Source: Pseudanabaena sp. PCC 7367
GTDB taxonomy: Bacteria > Cyanobacteriota > Cyanobacteriia > Pseudanabaenales > Pseudanabaenaceae
NCBI RefSeq assembly: GCF_000317065.1
Contig: NC_019701.1
Span: 4,350,001-4,414,000, forward strand
Length of the DNA stretch: 64,000 nucleotides
Reading direction: 5' to 3'
The first letter of the stretch is position 1; the number at the start of each line of letters is the position of its first letter. A program made the translations under genes and the position numbers. Below are positions 45,982 to 55,658 of the stretch, piece after piece. Under the pieces are notes generated by a model. That model had not been told where the DNA came from. It was given only the letters and a program-made list of their open reading frames with translations, and ran no database searches.

Positions 45982-47358
45982 ATGCGACTATTACGAACCT
46001 GTCTTGCAGCGATCGCTGTCTGTTTAATCTTTCTGACCGCTGCTCCGGCGGCCTGGGCATTTTGTGGCTTTTATGTTTCCAAAGCCGATGCCAAGCTTTA
46101 TAACCAAGCTTCCCAGGTTGTGCTAGCGCGTGATGGCGATCGCACTATTCTAACAATGGCGAATGACTATCAGGGGGAAGTAAAAGATTTTGCGATCGTG
46201 GTGCCAGTACCGACAGTTTTAGAGAAAGAACAGGTGCGGATCGGTGAGCAAAAAATCATTGAGCGGCTGGATGAATTCAGTGCGCCGCGATTGGTGGAAT
46301 ATTTTGATGCTGATCCCTGTGCGCCAGTTTTATATGAGGATAGGCTAAGGCGATCGGCTAACTTACCTGCTTCTGCTCCTCTGGAAAGTTCATCAGATCA
46401 GGCTCTAGGCGTAACGATCGAATCAAAGTTCTTGGTGGGAGAATATGACATTCTCATCCTTAGTGCCAAGGAATCAAGTGGCCTAGAAACCTGGCTGCGT
46501 CAAAATAATTATCGGATTCCTGATGGAGCCAGAGAATTACTACAGCCATATATCCGCCAGGGCTTAAAGTTTTTCGTGGCGAAGGTAAATCTGGAACAGT
46601 TTCAGCGGAGCGATTTTCAATTCCTACGACCAATTATGATCGCCTATGAATCACCGCGATTCATGCTACCAATTCGATTGGGGATGGCAAACGCCAATCA
46701 AGCTCAAGATCTTTTGGTTTATGTTCTTTCGCCGAAGGGGCAGGCAGAGCTTACTAACTATCGCCTGGTGAAGATTCCCTCGAATAGCGAGATCCCTGTT
46801 TATATTAAAAATAAATTTGGGGATTTCTATAAGGCCATGTTTAGCACTGCTTATCAAAGGGAGGGGAGGAAAGTAGCTTTTCTGGAATATGCCTGGGATA
46901 TGGCAAGTTGCGATCCCTGTTCAGCAAATCCCTTAACGCCGCAGGAATTGCGTCAGGCTGGGGTATTTTGGCTTGATGATCCTGGTAGTAACACGATGCC
47001 AATTATGCCTCCCATGCCAAGGGGTCGGATTAGACCAATGCCAACCCGTCGCAGTGTTTTCATGACGCGCATTCATGTGCGCTACAGCCGCGATCGCTTT
47101 CCTGCGGATTTGATCTTCCAGGAAACCGGCAATCGCCAATTCTTTCAGGGGCGCTATGTGCTCAGACATGCTTTTACCGGCGAGGCAAATTGTGATGCTG
47201 GTAGGGAATATCGGCGATCGCTACCAGCTAGATTTGAACGTGAAGCCCAAACTCTGGCCAGCCTGACTGGGTGGGATATTAATCAAATTCGTCGCGAGGC
47301 CAATGTGCCAAATTTACCAGCGAGTGATGTTCCTTTCTGGCAAAGGATCTGGCGCTAA
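45982..47358 (+). CDS. DUF2330 family exported protein
   Basis: 458 residues. Signal peptide 1-29 (MRLLRTCLA...AAPAAWA) with cleavage before FCGFYV. The mature part begins CGFYVSKADAKLYNQASQVVLARDGDRT, the recognisable DUF2330 start, and contains VVPVPTVL. A long extracytoplasmic domain with several Cys (for example CDPCSANPL) and a Pro/Met/Arg-rich linker at about 335-355 (MPPMPRGRIRPMPTRRS). No membrane anchor at the C-terminus. It follows the RnfD-like gene and probably forms a pair with it at the membrane's outer face. Function unknown. Confidence 0.83.
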   Translation: MRLLRTCLAAIAVCLIFLTAAPAAWAFCGFYVSKADAKLYNQASQVVLARDGDRTILTMANDYQGEVKDFAIVVPVPTVLEKEQVRIGEQKIIERLDEFSAPRLVEYFDADPCAPVLYEDRLRRSANLPASAPLESSSDQALGVTIESKFLVGEYDILILSAKESSGLETWLRQNNYRIPDGARELLQPYIRQGLKFFVAKVNLEQFQRSDFQFLRPIMIAYESPRFMLPIRLGMANANQAQDLLVYVLSPKGQAELTNYRLVKIPSNSEIPVYIKNKFGDFYKAMFSTAYQREGRKVAFLEYAWDMASCDPCSANPLTPQELRQAGVFWLDDPGSNTMPIMPPMPRGRIRPMPTRRSVFMTRIHVRYSRDRFPADLIFQETGNRQFFQGRYVLRHAFTGEANCDAGREYRRSLPARFEREAQTLASLTGWDINQIRREANVPNLPASDVPFWQRIWR

Positions 47359-47383
47359 ATAATCTAGATAAAATAATCTAGAT
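47357..47383. repeat. 14-bp tandem duplication at the DUF2330 stop
   Basis: AAATAATCTAGAT is repeated with a 14-bp period directly at the stop codon. Confidence 0.8.
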
Positions 47384-47577
47384 ATAGGTATAGAGCTTAA
47401 GGGGATAGTCAGAACGATGATTATTCCCTTATGGTATATGTGAGAACTTGGCGATCGTTTTTATCTGAGGAAGCAAGAAGAATATGAAGATAGATGCTAA
47501 ACAGTCTCTACACATATATGTCTATTTCGTTGAGAGCTGCTAGTTTTAATTTAATCGTAATTAGCTTAGCAAACGAA

Positions 47578-49191
47578 CTACTGAATTTCACCTAACATGC
47601 GCTGGCGAAACTGATCGGCATGGGTGGGACTGGGAATCCGACGGGCGATCGATTCGACAAAATCCTGCGGCATAAGTTTGCGATTCGCATTCTGCACAAT
47701 CAACTTCGCCATTGGGCCAATAAAGTGAGCTAATTCCGCTTCGCATTTACTTAAGAATGCCTGGTCAATCTGGGTAATACCTGACAGAGGAGCAGAAGAA
47801 TGCCTGGATTCTGATGATAGGGCTGAGGTTAAGTTGGTATATTGTGGCCTAGTCCCTGGCTCAGTGTCATCATGGGTATTCTTGAGCAAGGCATTTACCT
47901 GCGATCGAAACTTAGCCCTATGCCCATCTGGCAAATTATGTACTAGATGCTCAACTAAATCTTTAATCGTTGTCGATCTAGCAATTGCTTTTTTAATTAA
48001 GATCGTGGCGATTGGCCCAACATGGGAAAGCATTAGTTGTTCTAAATGAGCTTTGGTTTGATCCGGCAATCGCTGCGGAGTTATTTCCTGGGTTTCCGGT
48101 GTTGCCTCAGTTCGTTGCTCCCGATCAACTAGTTCGCGGGATTCACGCCCATATTGTGGGGCAGAATTAGTTACATTGGCAATGGGCGATTGCGGATAAG
48201 GTGGCATGATCATCGATCGCGCCACAGTCGCATCATCAATTCTATGCTCTAGCGAAGTTCGCAACGCTGTCATTAAATCATTCACCGAAGCAAAGCGATC
48301 GTTACGATCTTTCTCCAGGCAGCGCATTACGATCGCTTCCAAGGCAGGGGGTAAACTCTCACTACCTGGTTGATCCCTGAGCGGAATTGGCGCTTGAATC
48401 GAATGGGCACGCACCCAGCGCATACCACTAGAATCCTTCTTCCCAGCAGCATCAAACCCAAATGGATCATGGCCACTGATCATCTCATACATAATCATGC
48501 CAAGACTATAAATATCAGCACGACCATCAATATCCTTGATCGCCTCTAGCTGTTCAGGCGAGGCATACTGAAATGTACCAATGAAAGTACCAGTATTAGT
48601 GGCATCGGATTCTTCATCATCGAATCGTCCAGAAATTTTGGCGATCCCGAAGTCAAGAATTTTAACCAATTCACCCATACTAGTTGGCATCAGGAAGATA
48701 TTTGCTGGTTTGAGATCACGATGCACCACTTGCACCACCTCACTGCGACCTACTTCGCTATCCCACATCGACACACCCTGGTGGGCAAACTGCAAACCAT
48801 TACAAATCTGATTAATAATATAAATAGTGCGCTCTAGACTAACTCGCTTCTCTCGGCGCAAAACTCTGCCCAGGGTTTGGCCTTGTAAATATTCCATAAT
48901 GTAGTAGGGATAACCCTTGTTGGTGAGGCCATAATCTCTCACCTGCACTACATTTTCGCTTTTAATTCCAGCGCATAGAAGAACTTCGCGCTCGAATCGC
49001 TTCTTCAGATTCCCTTTGTTGGCCAGTCGCTCTTTGAGGAGCTTAATCGCTACATCTTGCCCCAGAATTGTATCGACTGCCAGAAACACATCACCCATGC
49101 CACCGCCGCCAATATGCTCGGTGATGCGATAGCGATCGCGGTCACCAACAATAGTACCAATCCAAGAACTTATACGGGTAGAGGGACTCAT
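47578..49191 (-). CDS. Hanks-type serine/threonine protein kinase with duplicated C-terminal helical domain
   Basis: 537 residues. Kinase domain about 20-310: Gly-loop IGGGGMGDVF, Lys50 in VAIK, HRDLKPAN with catalytic Asp159, DFG at 180-182. About 16 residues (139-154) are inserted just before the HRD loop. A Pro/Glu-rich linker (about 335-375) leads to two copies of a helical unit: HVGPIATILIKKAIA...LVEHLVHNLP (about 393-425) and FIGPMAKLIVQNANR...FVESIARRIP (about 488-520), a cyanobacterial C-terminal domain (DUF8082-like). No transmembrane helix, so cytoplasmic. Targets unknown. Confidence 0.88.
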   Translation of the reverse strand: MSPSTRISSWIGTIVGDRDRYRITEHIGGGGMGDVFLAVDTILGQDVAIKLLKERLANKGNLKKRFEREVLLCAGIKSENVVQVRDYGLTNKGYPYYIMEYLQGQTLGRVLRREKRVSLERTIYIINQICNGLQFAHQGVSMWDSEVGRSEVVQVVHRDLKPANIFLMPTSMGELVKILDFGIAKISGRFDDEESDATNTGTFIGTFQYASPEQLEAIKDIDGRADIYSLGMIMYEMISGHDPFGFDAAGKKDSSGMRWVRAHSIQAPIPLRDQPGSESLPPALEAIVMRCLEKDRNDRFASVNDLMTALRTSLEHRIDDATVARSMIMPPYPQSPIANVTNSAPQYGRESRELVDREQRTEATPETQEITPQRLPDQTKAHLEQLMLSHVGPIATILIKKAIARSTTIKDLVEHLVHNLPDGHRAKFRSQVNALLKNTHDDTEPGTRPQYTNLTSALSSESRHSSAPLSGITQIDQAFLSKCEAELAHFIGPMAKLIVQNANRKLMPQDFVESIARRIPSPTHADQFRQRMLGEIQ

Positions 49192-50111
49192 TGAGCAAAA
49201 TTTAAATCAATCGGGCAATTGGCTTTTCAACAAATGGGAATCAGATTTGGATAGTTGATTCTCGATCGCTATTTCTACTTTAAGTAAACCCACGATCCAG
49301 ATTCAAAAGAGTAATCAAGAGCAATCAATTACTTTCGGGCAAAAAGCTAATCTTACAAGCAGAGGCTTAATCGCTCCGTTGTGGATATAACATTTAAGCA
49401 AGAAATTGAATCTAGCTCTTTTAACTCTAAGCAAATAGAACTTAGCTACACTTCAATCTGTCTCTCTGTCTCGGAATCATCAATAACCATATCGTTGCAA
49501 ACAGGAATAACAGAAATCTACTCAGGGAAGAACCTACAGGAATCTATAGGGACTAAAGGATCGATTTCTACTTTTCACGCAACAACTAAGTTAATCAACT
49601 ATCACAATATGGTAATAATAGACCGATAAACTGATTCCATACCTGACGCTGCGCACGCGATCGTGGTAATTCCAATCACACCCTAATCAGCCCATTACAT
49701 CTTTGCTAACCGCTAAACCAGGCGAAACTGGCCGCCTGAAATAGTTAGTATGTTTATTTAGTTGATTTAGTTTATTTATTATGATGCGATCGATCTAGTG
49801 AAGGTTTCCAGATTATTACTTTTACTGATTATTTCTTGATCCGATTTGTTGCTAATCTTCAAAAAATAGCCGATCGCCTTTTCAAATAATTGCTTAGATA
49901 TTGCTCACTATTGCTCACTATTGCTCACTATTGCTCACTTTCAGCTTTGTGTTACTAATCAGACCAGGCCAAAGCGGTTCTTTATACTAGTTACCTTTAA
50001 TTACTGATATTAGTTTGATATTAGTTAATGATATCGATCAAATATCAATCAACCTAATTTCCTTAATAAGTAGCCTATTTTCGTTTTGGATCTTAACTTG
50101 CTTGCAGACCG
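49192..50111. other. Long spacer with a four-copy 10-bp repeat
   Basis: About 920 bases. The only clear structure is the tandem repeat at 49900-49939. A Ser/Thr-rich open frame at 49381-49629 has no binding site or family resemblance and is not called. Confidence 0.5.
49900..49939. repeat. 10-bp tandem repeat, four copies
   Basis: Four perfect copies of ATTGCTCACT in a row. No spacers separate them, so it is not a CRISPR array. Confidence 0.92.
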
Positions 50112-50402
50112 CTAACTAGCTCTCACCAAGGGTAAATCTTGCTGATCTTTGCCTACCAACTCATCTGGGCCTACCAACTCATCTGGTAGTGGACTCCAGA
50201 TCCTGATCTGACCATTTTCATTAACCACGATCGACATTAAGCCCACATCCAGGTCGCGCCGACATACGGCGATCGCTTCATTGAGGCTAGGATAGTGCTG
50301 CACAGGTAAAAAGTTAGCACCCTGATAAGAGATCCCACTTTCACGCCCCCAGGGAGTAAGCAAGGAGACAGGATTAGCATCTGATAACGACAATATGACC
50401 AT
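50112..50402 (-). CDS. Small conserved-looking protein, unknown function
   Basis: 96 residues, starting MVILSLSDANPVSLLTPWGRESGISYQGANFLPVQ. Soluble, no Cys pairs. The phrasing SLNEAIAVCRRDLDVGLMSIVV and RIWSPLP resembles small cyanobacterial proteins I have seen without known role. Near the C-terminus the hexapeptide PDELVG occurs twice, encoded by an 18-bp tandem duplication at 50152-50186. Monocistronic, weakly supported start (ATG at 50402). Confidence 0.6.
   Translation of the reverse strand: MVILSLSDANPVSLLTPWGRESGISYQGANFLPVQHYPSLNEAIAVCRRDLDVGLMSIVVNENGQIRIWSPLPDELVGPDELVGKDQQDLPLVRAS
50152..50186. repeat. 18-bp in-frame tandem duplication
   Basis: CCTACCAACTCATCTGG is repeated with an 18-bp period inside the 96-residue protein gene, adding six residues (PDELVG) without breaking the frame. 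Confidence 0.85.
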
Positions 50403-50893
50403 GGGCTTATTTAATATTTGATATTTATTTTGAGACGGAATCGTATTTTATCCTTCATCTAAGCAGAAAGATCAATAGTTTGTATCTTTTTATACAGAAT
50501 TTAAAACATTTTTTATTACTTAGAAAATACAGCATTTCATGACAGGAGGTCAATAGCAGCACTTGGATTGTCATAATATTTACTATTTGCTGGACAATTT
50601 GCTAGGGGTGAATATGGGCGATCGCCACTGAAATCGCCACTGAAGCTGAAATTAGCAATCCTATTTTCTCGATCTAGGATTAGGCTTTCCTAGCCAGCTT
50701 TTGGTCGCTGAAGCCATCGCCCCCTGCCCTAAGTGGTGTAAACATCACTTGAAGAAGCGGATTCTAGCAGGCACAATCTTATGTATGTTCCAGATTAAAT
50801 CTTTGCAAACACCAAAAATCAGATTTTCGATAAACATAGGCTTATCAAGCATCAAGATACATTAGTAAGTTGATTTTCTAGTGGAGGTATAAG
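50403..50893. other. Divergent spacer, nothing firm
   Basis: About 490 bases between divergent genes. It contains the phrase ATCGCCACTGAA twice in close succession (about 50620-50645). GGAGGT lies six bases before the next gene. No RNA or operator recognised. Confidence 0.45.
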
Positions 50894-51583
50894 ATGTATT
50901 TCGATCCCATGTATTTACTGTTTGTGGCGATCCCCGGCATGTTGTTGATTGGCTGGGCGCAATTTCAGGTTAAGGGCACTTACCAAAAATATGCTCAGGT
51001 AGAATCAAGCCTGGGAATGACTGGTAAGCAGGTAGCAGAAGCAATCCTCAATAAGATGGGCGTGCAGGATGTGAAGGTGGAGCCGATCCCTGGCGAGCTT
51101 TCCGATCACTATGATCCCTCGGCCAAGGCGGTGCGACTTTCAGAAGGGATCTATGGCTCCCGATCGATCGCGGCGGCAACGATCGCTGCCCATGAGTGTG
51201 GTCATGTGTTGCAGGATGTGAAAGGCTATAAGCCCATGAATATTCGCGCCTCGCTGGTGCCTGCGGCTAATATTGGTTCGCAATTAGGGCCAATACTGGT
51301 GATTGGTGGCCTGGTGTTGGGGCTCAGTCCTATTTTTGTTAACATTGGCATTGCCCTATTCCTGGCGGCGATCCTGTTCCATGTGGTGACTTTACCGGTT
51401 GAGTTCGATGCCTCTAACCGTGCCTTACGCATCATTGATGATTTAAATATCTTGCAAGGCGAAGAACATAAGGCCGCCAAAAAGATTCTCAGTGCTGCCG
51501 CTTTTACCTATGTCGCCACGGCAATTTCGGCATTGCTGCAACTGGCTTACTATTTCATGCTGAGCAGACGGCAGGAAAATTAA
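50894..51583 (+). CDS. YugP-type zinc metallopeptidase (neutral, membrane-bound)
   Basis: 229 residues. One N-terminal helix (6-22) and two to three C-terminal helices (about 131-175 and 198-218) surround the zinc motif HECGH (100-104). MYFDPMYLLFVAIPG at the start and DHYDPSAKAVRLSEGIYGSRS before the motif are typical of the YugP/DUF2268-like family. A third acidic ligand is expected in EFDASNRAL (about 170). GGAGGTATAAG upstream supports the ATG. Substrate unknown. Confidence 0.88.
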   Translation: MYFDPMYLLFVAIPGMLLIGWAQFQVKGTYQKYAQVESSLGMTGKQVAEAILNKMGVQDVKVEPIPGELSDHYDPSAKAVRLSEGIYGSRSIAAATIAAHECGHVLQDVKGYKPMNIRASLVPAANIGSQLGPILVIGGLVLGLSPIFVNIGIALFLAAILFHVVTLPVEFDASNRALRIIDDLNILQGEEHKAAKKILSAAAFTYVATAISALLQLAYYFMLSRRQEN

Positions 51584-51738
51584 CTGGCAACGATTATTAC
51601 TCAATGGGATCGACTTGAATTCAATTTGTTACCAATTAGGATGTAGGCTGGAAGGCATCAATATTTTCTACTCCCTTAAATCTAAATCAAGAGATAAGCA
51701 GTGAGTAGCTAACCTCCAGAAATTAATTAGGATCAATC

Positions 51739-53220
51739 TTGCCAACTAATTCCAGACAACTAGCCCTAGATGCCCTCCGTTTCATCCACAAGCGGGGGGC
51801 TTATGCTGATATGGCCGTGGATAAAATTTTGAGCAAGAATCTAGATTTGGGTAGTAGCGATCGCCGCCTGTTCACGGAGCTGGTCTATGGCATTGTGCGT
51901 CGTCAGCGTAGCTTGAATGCTTTGATTGATAAATTTGCCCGCAAGCCAGCCACTCAGCAACCGCCTGATTTATTAATGGCCTTGCAAATTGGCAGCTATC
52001 AAATTGTATATCTAGACCAGGTGCCTGATTCCGCTGCGGTTAACACTACGGTTGAACTGGCCAAGCAAAATAAAATGTCTGGACTGGCGGGATTGGTGAA
52101 TGCGATCCTGCGAAATATTAGCCGCGCCAAGGAAAAGGATAGCCTGTGGGCAACGATCGTAGATGGGGAATTAATCGATCGAGAGCTAAATCTTAACGGA
52201 GTGGAGCAAAAGGAAATTAAGGAAGAAATTGCCTTTGATGTTTCCATATCAAAATCAGAACTAACAGATTCTCAAACCAATAAACCGCCCCAAACTGAAC
52301 TAGTCCGATCGCTGGGAATTATGCATAGCTTCCCCGATTGGATTGTTGAACTATGGTTAGCGCAATTTGGCCTTGCTGCCACCAACCAGCTATGTGAGTG
52401 GTTTAATCGATCGCCCCATATTGACTTGCGCGTAAACAAGTTACAGATCGATCGCCCACAGCTATTGCAAGCCCTTGCCGATCGCGGGATCGCTGCCCAA
52501 GCACTTGATTATATTCCCAATGCAATCCGCCTGAGCCAGGGAGCCGGTAAAATCAGCAACCTACCTGGGTTTGAGCTAGGCTGGTGGGTAGTTCAGGATG
52601 CCAGTGCCCAATTGGCTGGTTTTCTGCTCGACCCGCAGCCCCAGGAAACAATCATTGATGCCTGCGCCGCACCGGGCGGCAAAACTACCCATCTGGCTGA
52701 ATTGATGGACAATAGGGGCAAAATCTGGGCGATTGATCGGGCGGCTTCACGGTTGAAGAAAGTTAAGCAAAATTGCGATCGCTTGCAGGTTACCAATGTG
52801 CAGACCAGGGCGATCGATCTGCGCGAAATCGAGGATTGGCAGGATTATGGCGATCGGCTCTTGCTAGACGTACCCTGCTCTGGCCTGGGCACATTGCACC
52901 GCCATGCCGATGCCCGCTGGCGACAATCCCCGGAGCAGATCGTTGAGCTGGCGCAATTACAGCAAGAATTAATTACCAAAGCGGCCACCTGGGTCAAACC
53001 CAATGGGATCATGGTTTATTCCACCTGCACGCTGCATCCAGCAGAGAATGAAGCAATAGTAACTAAATTCCTGGCTGAGCATTCCCACTGGCAACTAGAG
53101 CCACCGGAGCAAAATAACCCTGCCTATTCGTTCATCACTGAACAGGGCTGGATCAAGGTGCTACCCCACCTCCATGATATGGATGGATTTTTTATGGCAC
53201 GGCTGAGACGGGTTAAATAA
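51739..53220 (+). CDS. rsmB: 16S rRNA (cytosine-C5)-methyltransferase RsmB
   Basis: 493 residues from a TTG at 51739, the only start consistent with the N-terminal homology. N-terminal NusB-like RNA-binding domain (about 1-135), then a SAM-dependent methyltransferase domain: DACAAPGGKTTHLAEL (SAM binding), LLLDVPCSGLGTLHRH and the catalytic-Cys loop STCTLHPAENE. It methylates C967 of 16S rRNA. An unusual hydrophilic insert of about 55 residues (about 130-185, rich in Glu, Lys and Ser) separates the two domains and lengthens it beyond the typical 430-450. Confidence 0.93.
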   Translation: MPTNSRQLALDALRFIHKRGAYADMAVDKILSKNLDLGSSDRRLFTELVYGIVRRQRSLNALIDKFARKPATQQPPDLLMALQIGSYQIVYLDQVPDSAAVNTTVELAKQNKMSGLAGLVNAILRNISRAKEKDSLWATIVDGELIDRELNLNGVEQKEIKEEIAFDVSISKSELTDSQTNKPPQTELVRSLGIMHSFPDWIVELWLAQFGLAATNQLCEWFNRSPHIDLRVNKLQIDRPQLLQALADRGIAAQALDYIPNAIRLSQGAGKISNLPGFELGWWVVQDASAQLAGFLLDPQPQETIIDACAAPGGKTTHLAELMDNRGKIWAIDRAASRLKKVKQNCDRLQVTNVQTRAIDLREIEDWQDYGDRLLLDVPCSGLGTLHRHADARWRQSPEQIVELAQLQQELITKAATWVKPNGIMVYSTCTLHPAENEAIVTKFLAEHSHWQLEPPEQNNPAYSFITEQGWIKVLPHLHDMDGFFMARLRRVK

Positions 53221-53239
53221 TTTCGATCGGCAATTGCGA

Positions 53240-54424
53240 TCATGCAAACCTAATACCAGCCTTGTCCATGCGATCGATCGCCTCAGCCAAGCGGTCTCGA
53301 TCGGCAATCAAACTAATTCGCACAAAACCTTCACCACCCTTACCAAAGGCACTACCAGGAGTCATCACCACGCCAGTATTTTGCAAAACTTCCAGGGCAA
53401 AATCAGTGGAATCCTTGGCGCTAGGTGGAATTGGAATCCATAAATACATCGTCGCGTAGGTTTTGGGAATATGCCAACCCAGCTTGGCCAACCCCTCGAT
53501 CAAAAAGTCCCGCCGCTCCCGATAGCGGGTTCTGACAATGTCTAAATAAGAGTCGGGCAAATTCAGCGCTGTTTCTGCCGCAGTCTGAATCACCGAAAAA
53601 ATGCCATAGTCTAAATTGGTTTTGAGGGTGCGTAAACCCTGGATTACATGGCGATTGCCCACCACGAAGCCAACCCGCCAGCCCGCCATATGATAGGTCT
53701 TTGACAGGGTATGGAACTCTACGCCAATGTCAATTCCACCGGGGATTTCCAGCAGGCTAGTTGGTTCGTAGCCATCAAAGGCAAGTTCGGCATAACAAAG
53801 ATCATGGATCAACAGGATCTTATACTTTTGCGCAAACGCGACAATCTGTTCAAAAAATTCCTTGGGAGCAACCGCAGCAGTGGGATTGCCAGGGTAGTTA
53901 AAATAAAGTACCTTGGCGCGTTCGGCAATTTCGACCGGGATCGCATCCAGGTCAATTACCCAGTTGCTTTCTGGCTTCAGTACCATTTCATATAGCTCAG
54001 CGCCAGCAATCAAGGGCCCTCGAAAATGGGCAGGATAGGCTGGGCTGGGCACCAACACCAGATCGCCTGGATTGATAAACGCCAATGCCAGATGGGTTAA
54101 ACCTTCCTTCGAACCAATTAGGGGCAGCGCTTCGCCATCGGGATCAAGCACCACATCATAACGTCGGTGATACCACTTGGTGATCGCTTGTCGAAAACTG
54201 GCTGTGCCTTCAAAGGGCGGATAGCCATGATTATCGGGGTCTTTGAGCGCAGCGATCGCACTTTCTACAACCGCCTCCGGGGTGGGGCCGCCAGGGTTTC
54301 CCATCCCCAAATCAATTAAATCCAAGCCCTGCTCTCTGGCACGTTGCTTGAGCTCATCCAAACGAGCAAATACATAGGGAGGCAAAATGCCCAGGCGATC
54401 GGCGGTCTGTAGCCAGGTTTTCAT
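53240..54424 (-). CDS. Class I/II PLP-dependent aminotransferase (aspartate/alanine or LL-DAP type)
   Basis: 394 residues. GMGNPGGPTPEAV near 40, FNYPGNPTAA near 175 and SKTYHMAGWRVGF with the PLP-binding Lys242 define the fold type I subgroup that includes AlaC and LL-diaminopimelate aminotransferase. Many cyanobacterial proteins with this motif are annotated as LL-diaminopimelate aminotransferase or aspartate aminotransferase. Substrate cannot be settled from the sequence. Convergent with rsmB, with 19 bases between stops. Confidence 0.88.
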   Translation of the reverse strand: MKTWLQTADRLGILPPYVFARLDELKQRAREQGLDLIDLGMGNPGGPTPEAVVESAIAALKDPDNHGYPPFEGTASFRQAITKWYHRRYDVVLDPDGEALPLIGSKEGLTHLALAFINPGDLVLVPSPAYPAHFRGPLIAGAELYEMVLKPESNWVIDLDAIPVEIAERAKVLYFNYPGNPTAAVAPKEFFEQIVAFAQKYKILLIHDLCYAELAFDGYEPTSLLEIPGGIDIGVEFHTLSKTYHMAGWRVGFVVGNRHVIQGLRTLKTNLDYGIFSVIQTAAETALNLPDSYLDIVRTRYRERRDFLIEGLAKLGWHIPKTYATMYLWIPIPPSAKDSTDFALEVLQNTGVVMTPGSAFGKGGEGFVRISLIADRDRLAEAIDRMDKAGIRFA

Positions 54425-54863
54425 TACTGGAAATTTAGGTTAATACTTAAGTTGATAATTGCTGATTCTGTTGTTCTGCTACTCAATGTAATTAAGCCAT
54501 TAAAGTCAATTAAAGCGAAATTAATTGATTGTGCTAGCCTTTGCTGCTACTGAAACCTGTAATCGTATGAGGCTGTTGCCGCGCCAGAATTTAAATAATA
54601 AATAGCATCAAATGCCATATCTGCTCTGAATTGGGCAATGCTATTTTCTAGCTTTTCTAGCTAAAGTCTAAATCTCTAGCTTAGATGGAACTGAATTAGA
54701 CAAGGCTATAACTGGCTATAACTATACAGTTAAGTAAATAAAGATTAGTTACTTAATTACCTAGCTAAATGGGGTTCAGGACAAAATAATCATTTAAAGA
54801 CTGGTTAAACATTTTAATACTCTTGCCCCCACTTTGTATCAAAGCAAACCAAATTATTAACTG
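54425..54863. other. Divergent spacer, nothing recognised
   Basis: About 440 bases carrying the promoters of the aminotransferase and fetB genes. No hairpin with T-run, RNA gene or repeat beyond short A+T duplications (for example GGCTATAACT) was found. Confidence 0.45.
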
Positions 54864-55640
54864 ATGAATTTATCTTTTCAGGTTAACCTCGAAGCGATCG
54901 CCCTAACGATTGGCCTAGTTACGATCGCGCTTGGCCTGGATCAATGGCAACAATTGGGGCTAACTAAAAATATTGCGATCGCCGTGGTTCGTGCGGCGGT
55001 GCAACTGGCAATCATTGGTTACTTTTTGGATGCGATCTTTGCCCTGTCTGAACCGATTGTGACGTTGTTTATGGTGGGCTTGCTGAGTTTTATTGTGGTG
55101 CGAGAATCGCAAAACCGTCTGCCTCGCAAAATCAAATCGGCGCTGCCACTGCTATGGACAGTAGTATTCCTCAGCACTGCCGCTGTTCTGCTCTATGTCT
55201 TGCTGTTAATTATTCAACCGGAGCCCTGGCATGAACCTAGGTTTTTAGTACCGTTGGCTAGCTTGATGTTGGGGAGTGCCACCAGTGCTGGGGCGATCGC
55301 AGCCGATCGTCTGGTCACCGAGATTACCAACCGTCGCCATGAGATCGAAACCCATTTATGTCTGGGGGCTAGTCCTAACCAGGCGATTAAAGCTTTGCAA
55401 AATCAAGCGATCAAATCAGCGATGCTACCAGCGCTCAATAGCATGACTGTGGCTGCCGTGATTACAATCCCTGCGCTAACTGCGGGACAGTTAATCGGTG
55501 GCGTTACTCCATTTATGGCGATCGCGCTGCAATTTTGGGTGATGCTGGCGATCGTGGTGACTAATTTGCTGGTGACGATTTTGTTAACTAAACTGGTGGC
55601 AAGGCAAATGTTTAACCGCGATTGGCAATTAACCATCTAG
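54864..55640 (+). CDS. fetB: UPF0014/FetB-type iron export ABC permease
   Basis: 258 residues with about seven helices. RESQNRLPRK, LASLMLGSATSAGAIAADRL and HLCLGASPNQAIKAL followed by the PALNSMTVAAVITIPALTAGQLIGG region are characteristic of UPF0014. In E. coli FetA/FetB exports iron and protects against oxidative stress. The ATPase FetA is not adjacent. Convergent with the HlyD-type gene, with 18 bases between. Confidence 0.88.
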   Translation: MNLSFQVNLEAIALTIGLVTIALGLDQWQQLGLTKNIAIAVVRAAVQLAIIGYFLDAIFALSEPIVTLFMVGLLSFIVVRESQNRLPRKIKSALPLLWTVVFLSTAAVLLYVLLLIIQPEPWHEPRFLVPLASLMLGSATSAGAIAADRLVTEITNRRHEIETHLCLGASPNQAIKALQNQAIKSAMLPALNSMTVAAVITIPALTAGQLIGGVTPFMAIALQFWVMLAIVVTNLLVTILLTKLVARQMFNRDWQLTI

Positions 55641-55658
55641 ATCCTAGGGATCAGGCTA

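Noticed and set aside
49381-49629. 82-residue Ser/Thr/Ile-rich frame with GTG start
   Set aside because: A+T-rich spacer composition, no binding site, no family resemblance.
49900-49939. Possible CRISPR-like direct repeats
   Set aside because: The 10-bp units are contiguous with no spacers, so this is a simple tandem repeat.
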